Source of the DNA: Candidatus Accumulibacter iunctus
GTDB taxonomy: Bacteria > Pseudomonadota > Gammaproteobacteria > Burkholderiales > Rhodocyclaceae
Length of the DNA: 59,315 nt
NCBI GenBank assembly: GCA_002345025.1
Contig: DDUX01000146.1
Span: 18,008 to 77,322, forward strand
Direction: 5' to 3'
The translations under genes and the position numbers were made by a program. This document shows, in pieces, positions 58,437 to 59,315 of the stretch. Each line of letters opens with the position of its first letter. Position 1 is the first letter of the stretch. Under the pieces are notes generated by a model. It searched no databases, had not been told where the DNA came from, and was given only the letters and a program-made list of their open reading frames with translations.

Positions 58437-59315
58437 TCAGCGCCGATCGAAGGCCATCCAGCGATACTGTCGCGGCTGGCGAACACCGCGGACGACCTCC
58501 TGGAAGTCCCCTGCGAAAGTCAGGCCGTCGGTACGACGGCCAGTCCATTCCTGCGCGTAGTTCGGATCGGCGGAGCTGCGCGTCAGGTGCAGGCGCTGCG
58601 CGGCGTGGTCCCAGCGTCCGTCGACCGCGTCACCGTACATTTCGCCAGCAACACTGCCATCGCCGTCAAGGCGGTGCAGGCGCAGTTCCGTCTGCCAGCC
58701 GTTGCCGTCGACCAGCAGGCGTGGTGCGGCGCGCCAGTCATAGGAGGCCTCCCCGGTCACGCCGCCGTGAATCTCCTGGAACGACCCCGAAAAGCGGCCC
58801 GTCAGGTTGCGTGTCTCCGGGTCGATCTCGAGAACCCCCGTATAGAGCTGCTCGTAGCCGGTGCCGAGAAAACGGGTGAAGCGAATGGCGCGTGTACCCG
58901 CATTCCACTCGCCTTCCATCCGCTGGCCATAGATCGTGCCGTTGAAGCGGTTGCCGAATACGCGTTCGATCCGCAGCAGACCCAACCAGCCATTGGCGAC
59001 GATGATGTCGTTCGCCCCTTCTGCCAGCGGGTTGGGAAACGGAAAGTCGATCCACGGCGGAATCTGATCCGCCGGCGGCGGCTGCCGCTGTTGATAGCGG
59101 TGGCAAAAGAAGCTGTAGATGCGGCCGTCGCCGCCGGGAGGCACGCTGTAGGAGAAGACCGGCGGTGTCACGCTGGTGTCGAAGTCCAGCGTGATGTCGT
59201 CGCGGCTGGGATGATTCGGGTCGTAGATTCGCAAACGCACGCGGCGTCCGTTCCGCTCGAAGCCGTAGACCAGCACCTGGCGATTGTTGCCCACCTTGAA
59301 AGGGTCGTCGGTATT
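58437..59315 (-). CDS. Secreted or C39-like peptidase-associated protein, partial (5' end beyond window)
   Basis: The frame is open to the window edge, with an apparent upstream continuation NTDDPFKVGNNRQVLVYGFE before any good start, so the true start lies outside. The part seen (about 292 codons) has a beta-rich start ending in LRIYDPNHPSRDDITL. It resembles the C-terminal half of C39-like peptidases, where the catalytic His is in HQVLAYGY; here that His appears to be Arg (NRQVLVYGF). The remaining ~200 residues hold two similar sandwiches around GTIYGQRMEGEWNAG and GEMYGDAVDGRWDHA. Function unknown. Confidence 0.55.
   Translation of the reverse strand, partial: NTDDPFKVGNNRQVLVYGFERNGRRVRLRIYDPNHPSRDDITLDFDTSVTPPVFSYSVPPGGDGRIYSFFCHRYQQRQPPPADQIPPWIDFPFPNPLAEGANDIIVANGWLGLLRIERVFGNRFNGTIYGQRMEGEWNAGTRAIRFTRFLGTGYEQLYTGVLEIDPETRNLTGRFSGSFQEIHGGVTGEASYDWRAAPRLLVDGNGWQTELRLHRLDGDGSVAGEMYGDAVDGRWDHAAQRLHLTRSSADPNYAQEWTGRRTDGLTFAGDFQEVVRGVRQPRQYRWMAFDRR

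Noticed and set aside
1..59315. tRNA, rRNA or CRISPR arrays
   Set aside because: I saw no cloverleaf-like sequence with conserved T-loop, no rRNA motifs and no regularly spaced identical repeats. A dedicated scan would be needed to exclude small RNAs.

Overview
The window is high-GC DNA that most likely comes from a betaproteobacterium. The DUF3348–DUF802–OmpA–DUF2894 operon, the DUF2868/DUF3482 pair and the SCO/PCu(A)C copper genes suit Burkholderiales or Rhodocyclales; an Accumulibacter-like host is my inference only. It has two parts: ordinary chromosome (1–18146 and 56650–59315) and a complete Mu-like transposable prophage between them (18147–56649, 38,503 bp).

Left chromosome. A nucleotide-sugar pair (UDP-glucuronate 4-epimerase-like and UDP-glucose 6-dehydrogenase) is followed by a four-gene, translationally overlapping operon. 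That operon contains a MotA/ExbB-like membrane protein with a ~500-residue tail and a MotB/OmpA-like partner, a stator resembling ZorAB. Next come a YidB-family protein, a polar amino-acid ABC binding protein, the DUF2868/DUF3482 GTPase pair, a hemolysin-III-family membrane protein, a copper-delivery cluster (SCO, YdbL-like, PCu(A)C), a D-amino-acid-dehydrogenase-like flavoprotein, an 85-residue unknown and a truncated spondin-domain secreted protein.

Prophage. Both ends can be placed to the base. Each begins 5'-TG, has a transposase-like site (GCGCGATAAWTCAGG) nine bases in, and is flanked by a 6-bp direct repeat GGCGGC. Joining the flanks restores the reading frame of a 148-aa host gene, so the phage sits in that gene's 3' end. 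The phage is bipartite. A repressor/operator region lies in the middle (~35.4 kb). A leftward arm carries Ner-like regulators, DDE transposase, AAA+ transposition ATPase, Gam, HU-like, GemA, Mor, a lysozyme-like gene, small and large terminase, portal, MuF-type head protein and gpG. A rightward arm carries protease/scaffold, decoration, major head, connector, tail tube, tape measure and tail-tip genes. No sheath or baseplate set is seen, so the tail is probably non-contractile (B3/D3112 type). The centre holds cargo: a membrane protein, a truncated nuclease, a TcmP/DUF5131 (Gp37/Gp68) pair and an antirepressor-like remnant.

The most unusual signals are: (i) three late-operon heads (lysozyme, protease, tape measure) that share a CG-repeat tract and a -10-like hexamer only 5–6 nt before an ATG with no Shine-Dalgarno, suggesting leaderless late mRNAs; (ii) a MuF head protein fused to an HEXXH metallopeptidase domain, with a small acidic downstream gene that could be its immunity factor; (iii) the TcmP/DUF5131 cargo module; (iv) a hydrophobic N-terminal extension on the major head protein; and (v) a glycine-rich beta-solenoid-like protein among the connector genes.

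Right chromosome. The interrupted 148-aa gene follows an FRG-domain gene, and a third gene on the same strand runs off the window end.
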